Positions 1 to 7,472 of a stretch of 20,429 bases of DNA are shown here, in pieces (position 1 is the stretch's first letter; every line of letters begins with the position of its first letter). The DNA is taken from assembly GCA_039199225.1 (NCBI GenBank), contig JBCCSZ010000130.1, positions 1 through 20,429 of the forward strand, written 5' to 3'. Under the pieces are notes generated by a model that did no database searches, had not been told where the DNA came from, and saw only the letters and a program-made list of their open reading frames with translations. The stretch is from JBCCSZ01 sp039199225. GTDB lineage: Bacteria; Bacteroidota; Bacteroidia; Chitinophagales; Saprospiraceae. Both the position numbers and the translations under genes were made by a program.

Positions 1-549
1 AACAGTGCGCAGGAGATTAAAATCGATACCTGCTTGCTGAACAAACGCCCCTATGTCAACCTAGCGGGTGTCGGTTTGGATGCAGAGGTGGCCATCCGCT
101 TGAAGCAAAGCAAGCGACGTGGGTTCCTGCCTTACTTCCACAATACAATCAAGGAGCTTTTCAGCTACCAAAGCAAAACCTACGAATTGCGAATCGATGG
201 GGAACTGCTTCCGGCCCAGGAATACATACTGATCGAAGTGGCCAATGCGCCGATGTTTGGCTATAATTTTGAGGTTGCTCCTCTGGCAAAATTTGACGAT
301 GGGCTGCTCGAAGTGGTGTTGTTCCGCAAATCATCTATTTGGAAGTATGTCCTTACAGCCCGTCGCTTTCTCGACAGCAGCATCCACGAAAGCTCCATAG
401 CAGAGCGCTACAGCTGTAAAGAGTTGACCATTAGTGGGCCGCGCCCTATTGCTGTTCATGTAGATGGCGAAGGCGACCAAATCAACGATGCTTTGCACTT
501 TGAGGTCAAACCGCTATCTTTGAAAGTCTTAGCACCACCACAAGGATGA
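1..549 (+). CDS. Diacylglycerol kinase / YegS-LCB5-family lipid kinase, 5'-truncated by window edge
   Basis: This is the C-terminal part of a lipid kinase that uses ATP to phosphorylate a diacylglycerol- or sphingoid-type lipid at the inner membrane face. The frame is open from base 1 and no start is visible, so the N-terminal nucleotide-binding lobe (GGDGT region) lies outside the window. About 182 residues remain of a usual ~300. Family motifs are clear: NLAGVGLDAEV near the start, ANAPMFGYNFEVAPLA followed by FDDGLLEVV (the conserved P-x-A-x-x-D-D-G-x-L core), and VHVDGE near the C-terminus. A TTG at base 34 is only an internal leucine codon. The stop is 7 bases before the SUI1 gene, so the two are probably co-transcribed. 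The exact lipid substrate cannot be told from sequence. Confidence 0.88.
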   Translation, partial: NSAQEIKIDTCLLNKRPYVNLAGVGLDAEVAIRLKQSKRRGFLPYFHNTIKELFSYQSKTYELRIDGELLPAQEYILIEVANAPMFGYNFEVAPLAKFDDGLLEVVLFRKSSIWKYVLTARRFLDSSIHESSIAERYSCKELTISGPRPIAVHVDGEGDQINDALHFEVKPLSLKVLAPPQG

Positions 550-556
550 TTACGAC

Positions 557-907
557 ATGAAAAAAAAGAATCGCAAGGACCGCTCCGGCATCGTATTTTC
601 TACTAATCCAGACTTTGAGTTTCATTCGGAGGAGGATGAAACGGTCGGGTCAGCTCCTCCGGCTCAGCAAAAGCTGCGCATCTTCCTAGATCGCAAATCG
701 CGCAAGGGAAAGTCCGTCAGCCTCATCACAGGCTTTGCCGGCTCTGAGGCAGACCTAAAGGAATTGAGTAAGTACCTCAAGTCCAAGTGTGGAGTTGGCG
801 GTTCGGTAAAGGATGGAGAGATCATTATTCAAGGCGACCATCGCGATAAAATTCTTCAACTGCTGTTGGACAAAGGTTACAAGCACACAAAGAAGGCCGG
901 CGGTTGA
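557..907 (+). CDS. yciH: SUI1/YciH-family translation initiation factor
   Basis: A 116-residue protein related to eukaryotic eIF1 and bacterial YciH, which bind the small ribosomal subunit and affect start-site fidelity or translation under stress. The N-terminal ~40 residues are charged and low in complexity, beginning with a lysine run and then a SGIVFSTNPDF stretch typical of bacterial YciH proteins. The SUI1 domain covers roughly residues 40-113: a basic loop (DRKSRKGKSVSLITGF), then LKELSKYLKSKCGVGGSVKDGEIIIQGDH, which matches the conserved L-x-x-K-x-G-x-G-G-x-x-K-x-G-x-I-x-x-Q-G-D signature. The length is normal for the family. It starts 7 bases after the lipid-kinase stop and ends 4 bases short of the stop of prmC, which runs the other way. 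Confidence 0.93.
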   Translation: MKKKNRKDRSGIVFSTNPDFEFHSEEDETVGSAPPAQQKLRIFLDRKSRKGKSVSLITGFAGSEADLKELSKYLKSKCGVGGSVKDGEIIIQGDHRDKILQLLLDKGYKHTKKAGG

Positions 908-911
908 TCGG

Positions 912-1760
912 CTAGGTGTTTTTGGCCCGTGCCGTCCGGAATTTGGCTTGCAAGTCTTTCTGCAATTCAATGCCTATCAGTCCTTTTGCTTTCCATACAC
1001 TCTGTACTTCTTTGGCCAAATGTTCATTGATCTCCACAAATAGCTGGCATGGATCAATTTGCGAGGCTATCAACTCTGCTAGTCGCTCGTAAAAGATTAG
1101 GGGTTGGTCTTCCGGGACAAAAAGCGCTAGGTCCGGTTCATAAGAAAGTACTTGCGAAGGCATCAATACTTTTTCAGAGGGGGGAATGTAGGGTGGATTG
1201 CTGACGATGAGATCGTAGTTCTCGGGCAGGGGCTGCGTTAAAATGTCTTGTGGAAAGAAATGAACCTCCAAGTTCAAGTCTTGCGCATTTTGTTGTGCGA
1301 CCTTTAGTGCGCCTGCACTTACATCCGTGGCATGAACGACCCAATCCGGCCGCTTTTTCTTGAGCGCCATCGCGATGCATCCACTTCCGGTACCGACATC
1401 GACGACCTTCAACGCTGGACGATCACCATGATTTTCCAAAATCCAATAGACCAGTTCTTCTGTTTCCGGCCGGGGAATAAGGACATTGTTATCCACCGTT
1501 AAGGGCAATCCATAGAATTCTGTGCGTCCCATGATGTATTGGACCGGCTCGTTTTTCAGCAAGCGCATCCCGATGTCATGGAGTTGCTGGCTTTGGTCAC
1601 TGGTCAACAAATCCGTGCGCTCGAAATTTCGAATCTCAAAAGCATCTTCAAATACAATTCGGGCAACGCTCTTCGCCTCTCGCTCGCCGAAGGTAGGCAA
1701 CAGCTTTTCTACCAACAGCAGGTATTGCTGCTTGATGGAATTGGCTTGTGGATCGACCAT
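912..1760 (-). CDS. prmC: Peptide chain release factor N5-glutamine methyltransferase
   Basis: PrmC (HemK) uses S-adenosylmethionine to methylate the glutamine of the GGQ motif in release factors RF1 and RF2, improving translation termination. The 282-residue length is usual. An N-terminal helical domain spans about residues 1-75, followed by the linker region with NVLIPRPETEELV (93-105). The SAM-binding motif VDVGTGSGCIA is at 120-130 and the catalytic NPPY at 188-191, in the context SNPPYIPP. The ATG at 1758-1760 shares one base with the TGA stop of nspC (TGATG), so translation is probably coupled and prmC is the last gene of the polyamine operon. It converges on the SUI1 gene with a 4-base gap. 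Confidence 0.95.
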   Translation of the reverse strand: MVDPQANSIKQQYLLLVEKLLPTFGEREAKSVARIVFEDAFEIRNFERTDLLTSDQSQQLHDIGMRLLKNEPVQYIMGRTEFYGLPLTVDNNVLIPRPETEELVYWILENHGDRPALKVVDVGTGSGCIAMALKKKRPDWVVHATDVSAGALKVAQQNAQDLNLEVHFFPQDILTQPLPENYDLIVSNPPYIPPSEKVLMPSQVLSYEPDLALFVPEDQPLIFYERLAELIASQIDPCQLFVEINEHLAKEVQSVWKAKGLIGIELQKDLQAKFRTARAKNT

Positions 1761-2899
1761 CAGGAGAGTCGATTTTTAAAGTTTTCATATCCAAAGCTGC
1801 GGATGACCTTGGCTTGGCCATCTTGTGTCCAAAGGCAAATACTTGGATGAGGCACGCCATTAAAGGTCGTTGTTTTAACCATCGTATAGTGGATCATATC
1901 TTCGAAAACAATCCGGTCGCCGACTTGCAAGGGCTTTTCAAAACTGTAGGCGGCCATGTAGTCACCTGCCAGGCAACTAGTGCCTCCCATGCGGTAGCTC
2001 GGCAGCTCTTCCCTAGGCGGGACGGCGCCCTGAATGGCTGGAACGTAGGGCATTTCCAGGGTATCTGGCATGTGAGCTGTAAAGGACACATCGAGGATGG
2101 CTGTTTGGATACCGCGTCTTTCTACGATGTCCAATACTGTGGCGACCAACTCCCCACATTGCCAAGCGATGGCGCTACCGGGTTCGAGGATGATGTCAAG
2201 GTCGTGCTTTTGCCGAAAATCAGAGAGCAATTTTATCAGTCGATCAAGCTGGTAGCCCTTCCGGGTCATCAGATGTCCGCCACCCATGTTGACCCATTTG
2301 ATCTGTGGCAGTAGGTGGCCAAAGCGTTTTTCGAATGCCTCCAGCGTTTTCTCTAAGGCATCGGCATCAGACTCGCACAATACATGGAAATGCAAGCCTT
2401 CGATGGTATCGGGTAGTCCGTCTTTTAGCGCTTCTTCCAACTCGCCCAAGCGCGAATGTGGATCGGCGGGGTTGTACAAAGCCGTTTCGACATCAGAATA
2501 CTCTGGATTGACGCGAAGTCCCATGGATACTTGGCCGTGTTGCAATACCCGACCTTGGAAACGTTGGAATTGAGACAGTGAGTTGAAAGTCAGGTGGCTA
2601 CTATAGCTCAACAACTCTTCAAATTCCGCCTCGCGATATACGGGTGCGTAGGTATGAGCTTTGACGCCCATCTCTTCAAAACACAATCGAGCTTCGTGCA
2701 GCGAACTGGCTGTGGCTCCCGGCAAGTACTCCCGAACGATGGGAAAGACCGACCACATGGCAAAGCCCTTGAAGGCCAGTATGATGGATACGCCAGCGGC
2801 TTTCTGCACCTTGTCGATCAAGGCCAGGTTTTGGCGCAGCCTGTTTTCATCCAAGACAAAGGCTGGAGATGGAAATGCTTCATAGGGAATTGGCATCAT
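1760..2899 (-). CDS. nspC: Carboxynorspermidine/carboxyspermidine decarboxylase
   Basis: A PLP-dependent decarboxylase of the alanine-racemase/ornithine-decarboxylase fold. It removes CO2 from carboxynorspermidine or carboxyspermidine to give norspermidine or spermidine. The protein has 379 residues, normal for NspC. The PLP lysine is K44 in LAFKGFAMW. Other family features are GLHFHVLCES, the phosphate-binding glycine stretch WVNMGGGHLM, LEPGSAIAW, the C-terminal GGTSCLAGD (the subunit-interface cysteine motif of this fold), and the HYTMVKTTTFNG region. The ATG at 2897-2899 overlaps the stop of the upstream dehydrogenase by four bases (ATGA), and a second ATG follows directly. Chromosomal pairing with the dehydrogenase is characteristic of this pathway. 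In Bacteroidota the product is usually spermidine, but sequence alone does not separate the two substrates. Confidence 0.94.
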   Translation of the reverse strand: MMPIPYEAFPSPAFVLDENRLRQNLALIDKVQKAAGVSIILAFKGFAMWSVFPIVREYLPGATASSLHEARLCFEEMGVKAHTYAPVYREAEFEELLSYSSHLTFNSLSQFQRFQGRVLQHGQVSMGLRVNPEYSDVETALYNPADPHSRLGELEEALKDGLPDTIEGLHFHVLCESDADALEKTLEAFEKRFGHLLPQIKWVNMGGGHLMTRKGYQLDRLIKLLSDFRQKHDLDIILEPGSAIAWQCGELVATVLDIVERRGIQTAILDVSFTAHMPDTLEMPYVPAIQGAVPPREELPSYRMGGTSCLAGDYMAAYSFEKPLQVGDRIVFEDMIHYTMVKTTTFNGVPHPSICLWTQDGQAKVIRSFGYENFKNRLS

Positions 2900-4101
2900 A
2901 GCTCTAGGTCGATGTCGAATGCTTCCTGCCAGCTCAAGCCGTGTGGGCCGAGCTTTTCGAGAAATGGGTCGGGATTAAATTCTTCGACATTGAAGACTCC
3001 TGCGCCTCCCCAGGCACCGGTCAGCAACATCATGGCGCCGGTCATGGCAGGTACACCGGTTGTGTAGCTGACACCCTGTGCAGCAGTTTCCTGGAAGGCC
3101 GCCTCGTGGCTGCAGTTGTTCCAAATGTAGTAGCTGCGTTCCTGGCCGTCTTTGATGCCTCTGATGCGGCAGCCGATGGACGTTTGACCGCTGTAGTTTT
3201 GTCCGAGCTCGCCAGGGTCGGGTAGGACTGCTTTGAGGAAGTTGAGCGGAACAATGTCCATGCCCTGATAGTGTACCGGTTCGATGGAGGCCATGCCGAT
3301 GTTTTGAATAACCCTTAGATGGGTGAGGTATTCTTCCCCAAAGGTCATCCAAAAGCGGGCGCGCTTGATACTTGGATAGTTTTTGACTAAAGACTCCAAC
3401 TCCTCGTGGTAGATCAGGTAAGATTTCTTGGGGCCGATCTCTGGGTAGGAAATCATCTGTGAAATTTCGTGTGGCTCCGTTTCGATCCATGCGCCATTTT
3501 CATAGTAGCGTCCCTTTTGCGTAATTTCCCGTATATTGATCTCCGGGTTGAAATTGGTGGCAAAGGGGTGGCCGTGGTCGCCAGCGTTACAATCTACGAT
3601 GTCGAGGTAGTGAATTTCATCAAAGTGATGCTTGGCAGCTCGGGCCGTAAAGATACTCGTTACGCCCGGATCGAAACCACAGCCCAGTATGGCGGTAATG
3701 CCTTTTTGGCGAAAGCGATCCTGATAGGCCCATTGCCAGCTGTATTCAAATTTGGCTTCGTCTTTGGGTTCATAGTTGGCAGTGTCCAGATAATGGACAC
3801 CCGTTTCGAGGCAGGCATCCATGATGGTCAAATCCTGGTAGGGAAGGGCGACATGGATGACCAGTACTGGTTGAAAAGATCGGATGAGTGCCACCAATTG
3901 GGGGACATTTTCAGCATCTACAGCGGCTGTCTCAATATGGGGATGCCCGGTAGCTGCTTTGGCATCGCGAGCGATTTCTTCGCATTTAGAAACTGTGCGA
4001 CTGGCCAGGAGAATTTGGGAAAAAACCTCGGGATGTTGCGCACATTTATAAGTTGTGACACGTCCGACACCTCCGGCACCGATGATGAGTACTTTAGACA
4101 T
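2896..4101 (-). CDS. Carboxynorspermidine/carboxyspermidine dehydrogenase (saccharopine dehydrogenase family)
   Basis: This enzyme condenses aspartate semialdehyde with a diamine (putrescine or diaminopropane) and reduces the Schiff base with NADPH, giving carboxyspermidine or carboxynorspermidine for the decarboxylase that follows. With the ATG at 4099-4101 it is 401 residues, as expected. The protein opens MSKVLIIGAGGVGRV, a Rossmann nucleotide-binding motif right at the N-terminus. Later family features are VIHVALPYQD, YLDTANYEP, ILGCGFDPGVTSIF and the C-terminal YTTGVPAMTGAM. The frame stays open upstream to 4242, but those 47 residues are basic, unlike the family, and precede the Rossmann strand, so the shorter start is preferred. 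It is the first gene of the three-gene minus-strand operon. Confidence 0.93.
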   Translation of the reverse strand: MSKVLIIGAGGVGRVTTYKCAQHPEVFSQILLASRTVSKCEEIARDAKAATGHPHIETAAVDAENVPQLVALIRSFQPVLVIHVALPYQDLTIMDACLETGVHYLDTANYEPKDEAKFEYSWQWAYQDRFRQKGITAILGCGFDPGVTSIFTARAAKHHFDEIHYLDIVDCNAGDHGHPFATNFNPEINIREITQKGRYYENGAWIETEPHEISQMISYPEIGPKKSYLIYHEELESLVKNYPSIKRARFWMTFGEEYLTHLRVIQNIGMASIEPVHYQGMDIVPLNFLKAVLPDPGELGQNYSGQTSIGCRIRGIKDGQERSYYIWNNCSHEAAFQETAAQGVSYTTGVPAMTGAMMLLTGAWGGAGVFNVEEFNPDPFLEKLGPHGLSWQEAFDIDLEL

Positions 4102-4324
4102 AGGAGTTGTTTGTTTTTTGAAAGTTCTAGACCTGTCCATTGGCAGGTGCCAAATTACTTGGATACAAATTTGATGTTTTTTAATCACATACAAGGCCAT
4201 TGGCCCTGCTTTTTTATGCACATGATCTACTAAAACCAACAACTGGCTCGATCATCTGGCTTGCAATGAGTTGTGATTGTAGCTGCCGCTTTGATTTCAT
4301 TTCTATCACCAAATATCCATCAAA

Positions 4325-4783
4325 ATGACAAGGACCATTTATGCCCCAAGCCGAAAGAGCATGCATTTATCAATGTATGTATTTTGCATGTTTTTCGTCA
4401 CCCTTTTGGTAAGTAGTTGTACACCGAAAATATTTCAAGATGCCCAATCGCTGAGCAATTTTTCCAACCTGAAAAATCAAGCGACCAGCCTACTGAGCAA
4501 AGCCACGGGTAATTACAGCGACCACGCCAGTGATGTGGAAGCTTTGACCAAATCGATGAATGATCAGATTAGCTACGAGAAGAGTCGGGGAGAGAAAAAC
4601 AACAAAACCGTACAAATGCTCCAACTGTTGATGGACCCTGCCTCCAATCTGCTCGGAGGGGTATTGAATCGCTGGAAAAGCGAAGGCAAACTCGGGCAGG
4701 GATTTGTGAATGAGGCCACGAAACTGGTGGGTAATAATTTTGATAAAATCATCAATCTGGAAAAAGCAAAACCGGCTCAATAA
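4325..4783 (+). CDS. Small predicted lipoprotein, function unknown
   Basis: A 152-residue protein that I do not recognise. It starts with a basic stretch and a hydrophobic segment (about residues 17-29) ending in the lipobox V-S-S-C with the cysteine at 32, so it is probably a type II signal-peptidase substrate and lipid-anchored in the envelope. An in-frame ATG at 4361 (residue 13) would give a more usual signal-peptide length and may be the real start. The mature part is mostly helical and polar, with LKNQATSLLSKATGNYSDHASDVEALTKS-like heptad character, a PASNLLGGVLNRW segment and no catalytic motif. It lies divergently from the polyamine operon and about 150 bases before another small unknown gene. 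Confidence 0.7.
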   Translation: MTRTIYAPSRKSMHLSMYVFCMFFVTLLVSSCTPKIFQDAQSLSNFSNLKNQATSLLSKATGNYSDHASDVEALTKSMNDQISYEKSRGEKNNKTVQMLQLLMDPASNLLGGVLNRWKSEGKLGQGFVNEATKLVGNNFDKIINLEKAKPAQ

Positions 4784-4932
4784 GGCTGTACAATCAGCGA
4801 CAAGCAGTTCGTAGCCTGTAACAAAAGCAGGTGATTGTAGTAAAAAACAAAGTTGTGTAGGCATAGCGCTCGCTTCCTACAGCTGCGCACGGCCTTTTTA
4901 CAACTCCCATTAGAAAATCAAAAACCGATGCG

Positions 4933-5310
4933 ATGAATCGTTCTAAGTTCAATAAAATGATCAGGGGCCTCCGCAAGGACATCAATGGCCTGGCAGGCAT
5001 GAGTGTCAGAAAGTACAAAAAGCAGGCTGCTCGTGATGCAAAGAAGCTGCTCACCAAAATGAAAAAGGATTTGAAGCGCCGGACCGATCTGCTGGATGAA
5101 GGCAGACTGACTCCCTCAGATTTTGAGTTTTTAGTTGCCAGTCAGGGCGCTTCCATTAAAATGTCGGGCCTGGAAAAATCTGGCCTGGCAGAAATCAGAG
5201 TCGATCACTTCAGAAAGTCGATTTTCAACCTTATCATCGATACGATTTTCGATGTTGTCATTCCGGACGCACCAGAAGAGGAGGAAGAAGAGGAAGTCGA
5301 TCCTTCCTAA
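4933..5310 (+). CDS. Small charged protein, function unknown
   Basis: A 125-residue protein with no recognised domain, signal peptide or membrane segment of convincing length. The first 50 residues are strongly basic (many K and R, for example VRKYKKQAARDAKKLL). A central part carries DEGRLTPSDFEFLVASQGASIK, then a hydrophobic stretch FNLIIDTIFDVVI at about 98-110. The tail is acidic, with seven consecutive glutamates before VDPS. That a charged, low-complexity protein stays open for 125 codons with an ATG start supports it being real. It ends 20 bases before the convergent transporter gene. The basic N-terminus could contact nucleic acid or lipid, but that is only a guess. Confidence 0.65.
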   Translation: MNRSKFNKMIRGLRKDINGLAGMSVRKYKKQAARDAKKLLTKMKKDLKRRTDLLDEGRLTPSDFEFLVASQGASIKMSGLEKSGLAEIRVDHFRKSIFNLIIDTIFDVVIPDAPEEEEEEEVDPS

Positions 5311-5330
5311 CCATTTAATTCAAGCCCACC

Positions 5331-6101
5331 TCAAGAGCGGACGGCTTCCAAGCGAAGTTCTTCGGCGGACTTTTCACCGAGGTAGCGATCGATCAGGTTG
5401 TGGGCTACGTATAGCAAGGGAATCAACAAAATGGCCATCAGTACTTTGTAACTGTAATTGACAGTGCCAATGGCTAAAAAACGGTCAATTGGCCATTTTT
5501 GTGGTCCCAACACGAAGGCAATATACAGCACCACGTAGCTGTCTATGAGCTGAGAAACAATGGTTGAGATCGTCGCACGTAGCCAAATTCGGCCTTCACC
5601 AGCGATCACCCGGACCCGGTGGAAAACAAATGCATCCAATACCTGGCCCACCAAAAAGGCAACCAATGAGCCGACAATGATCCAGTTACTTTGGCCATAT
5701 ACGTTGGAAAAGGCAGATTGCATATTCGGCGTTCCGACTTCCTCATTGACGCCCACCCACCATTCTGCAGGCGCGAGGTAAATGGCCATGTACACCATTA
5801 TGAAAGCATAGCTGATGAGCCCAACCGTCAAATAGGAGAGGAATTTGACTCCCCTTTTGCCAAAATATTCATTGATGACATCGGTCATTATAAAGACAAG
5901 CGGCCACAGCAGTACGCCTGCTGAAAACTGTAGGGTACCCTCTATTTCACCCAATTTCCAGTTGAACAATTCCCATCCGAGCGTATCCTCCAACTGAAAG
6001 ATTTTTACACCTATAAATTCGGCAACCAATGCATTGGTAACAAAAAAAACACCTAAGAAAATAAAAAGTCGAACCTTCTTATTCGAAAGTACATTCTCCA
6101 T
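5331..6101 (-). CDS. yhhQ: Queuosine precursor transporter (YhhQ/VUT family)
   Basis: An inner-membrane protein of the vitamin-uptake-like YhhQ family, which imports queuosine precursors such as preQ0/preQ1 for tRNA wobble-base modification. It has 256 residues and about six hydrophobic segments: residues ~11-35, ~58-75, ~87-108, ~140-160, ~172-198 and ~211-235. The family signature is the segment after the second helix, VFIMTDVINEYFGKRGVKFL, corresponding to the conserved D-(V/I)-x-x-E-x-(Y/F)-G pattern. FLVGQVLDAFVFHRVR and TIVSQLIDSYVVLYIAF are also typical, with their Q-x-x-D/Q-x-x-D-S helices. The C-terminal tail is charged and cytoplasmic. No queuosine synthesis genes lie nearby, so the call rests on family resemblance alone. 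Confidence 0.9.
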   Translation of the reverse strand: MENVLSNKKVRLFIFLGVFFVTNALVAEFIGVKIFQLEDTLGWELFNWKLGEIEGTLQFSAGVLLWPLVFIMTDVINEYFGKRGVKFLSYLTVGLISYAFIMVYMAIYLAPAEWWVGVNEEVGTPNMQSAFSNVYGQSNWIIVGSLVAFLVGQVLDAFVFHRVRVIAGEGRIWLRATISTIVSQLIDSYVVLYIAFVLGPQKWPIDRFLAIGTVNYSYKVLMAILLIPLLYVAHNLIDRYLGEKSAEELRLEAVRS

Positions 6102-6359
6102 GTCGTATGTCTGTTGAATATATCTAAGGGAAAATCTCCGTTTGATGTATCGAGCTTGGAATTACATGTTCTGACAATATAGGATTTGTCTATTGAAAAT
6201 TATAAAGCTTGGTACTGTATGTAACATCTGTATTTGTTTTTAGTTAAAAATAAAGGAGAATAAACCCAAGTTACTGGGACAAGTGCTTGGGTATACAAAA
6301 CTCCGTTGCCCTCCAACTCCTGAGTTAAACCTTTTGCAAAGGCCCAAATAAATAGTAAA

Positions 6360-7472
6360 ATGAAGAATGCTTTTAAGGCAGATGCGTTGGACCTATCCCA
6401 TGGCCAGGAGGAAAAATTTATGTTAGGAGCATACCTCGGCCCGGAGCGTTGGTCTGTATCCATTCGACAGGGGAATAAAGTCTTTCCTTTGTCCTATCAA
6501 GTAGCTACCCGTTGTTTTTTCTCGCCTAATGGCAAAATCCTTCCCGCTGAGATAGACAGACCTCCTCAGATGGCATCTTTGAGCCTTTATCGGGTGCTGG
6601 AATGTGGATCTTCCAAGGAGTTGGAAGCTGTTCTTCCCACATCAATTGGTTGCAAAGGGGCGGGGGAGAAGCTGGAAATTTCCCATGGTGACTGCACTTA
6701 CCGAATTTGTGAAATGCTGGCCTTACAGTTGAGCTACATCAAAAAAGAGGTTCGCCGATTTGTTGGTATACGATTGAGTCAAATCTGTATTTCTGTCCCT
6801 CAGAGTTATGGAGCTGTTCAAAAAAAGTGGCTGTTGCAAGCAGGGCGCAGTTTGGGGCTGGAAGTGCGCTTTCGTCCCATGCTGGTATCTTTGGCAGGAG
6901 GCTTTGGGGCTGGGATGCCAATAGAACAGGGGCATCGGACAGCTATTTGTGCTTTTGAAGAGCGCCTGTTCCACTGTGTTTTGGTGGAGGAAGGACCTCG
7001 GCAAGAAAAGCAGCTGGTGGCCAGTTGTCATGTGCAGCTGGATCAAAACATTCAGATTGTTGCTCAGATTTTGGACTATTGGCTGGCCATCAATAACATT
7101 GCACCCAAAGAGGCAGCCAAGGACTCGTCGTTTCGGCACCAAATGGAGACAGTTGCCTGGAAGGTGATTCGTCGAATACAAGAAGAGTATTCCTTCAAAG
7201 AAACTTTACAAAAAAGGTACAACTGTCAGCTATCCATTGAACGCTTCCACATTTTTTTGCAAGCCATTGCTCCTCAGATCACCCAATGTTTCGAGGGCTT
7301 GCTACACAAGGCGCTGAACCCAGCCGTCAACCGCTTGATCGTGACTGGTCCGCTTGCACACATCCGCTATCTTCAGCAACAAGTGGAAAAATGCCTTTCC
7401 CATACAGCCATTCAAGCAGGAGATTACCAGCAACTCTACGCTTCCGGAGCCACCATTGGCCCAGCCATCTAG
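6360..7472 (+). CDS. Degenerate Hsp70/actin-fold nucleotide-binding-domain protein
   Basis: Along its whole length this 370-residue protein follows the order of the Hsp70 ATPase domain, but without a substrate-binding domain. GAYLGPERWSVSIRQGNKV (23-41) sits where Hsp70 has its first phosphate loop. ICISVPQSYGAVQKKWLLQA and GRSLGLEVRF (142-171) match the V-T-V-P-A-x-F-x-x-x-Q-R/AGLEV segment. TAICAFEERLFHCVLVEEG (194-212) matches the second loop, QEKQLVASCHVQLDQNI the following strands, and LIVTGPLAHIRYLQQQV (326-342) the V-G-G-x-(S/T)-R region. LYASGATIGPAI ends it like the Hsp70 V-A-x-G-A-A-I-x-x-G. The key Asp/Gly/Thr residues of DLGTT and DLGGGTFD are missing, so ATP hydrolysis is doubtful. 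A second possible ATG at 6420 follows an AGGAGG (6406-6411) at ideal spacing and begins exactly at the domain. Its stop overlaps that of dapB. Confidence 0.8.
   Translation: MKNAFKADALDLSHGQEEKFMLGAYLGPERWSVSIRQGNKVFPLSYQVATRCFFSPNGKILPAEIDRPPQMASLSLYRVLECGSSKELEAVLPTSIGCKGAGEKLEISHGDCTYRICEMLALQLSYIKKEVRRFVGIRLSQICISVPQSYGAVQKKWLLQAGRSLGLEVRFRPMLVSLAGGFGAGMPIEQGHRTAICAFEERLFHCVLVEEGPRQEKQLVASCHVQLDQNIQIVAQILDYWLAINNIAPKEAAKDSSFRHQMETVAWKVIRRIQEEYSFKETLQKRYNCQLSIERFHIFLQAIAPQITQCFEGLLHKALNPAVNRLIVTGPLAHIRYLQQQVEKCLSHTAIQAGDYQQLYASGATIGPAI

Noticed and set aside
1748..2314. 188-codon plus-strand open frame
   Set aside because: It lies wholly antisense to the clear nspC gene, and its translation has no recognisable motif or composition of a real protein.
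3469..4233. 254-codon plus-strand open frame
   Set aside because: Antisense to the carboxyspermidine dehydrogenase, whose Rossmann and family motifs are unambiguous; the reverse frame is a shadow.
4102..4242. 47-residue N-terminal extension of the dehydrogenase
   Set aside because: The extension is basic and precedes a Rossmann motif that should be at the N-terminus; the ATG at 4101 gives the family length.
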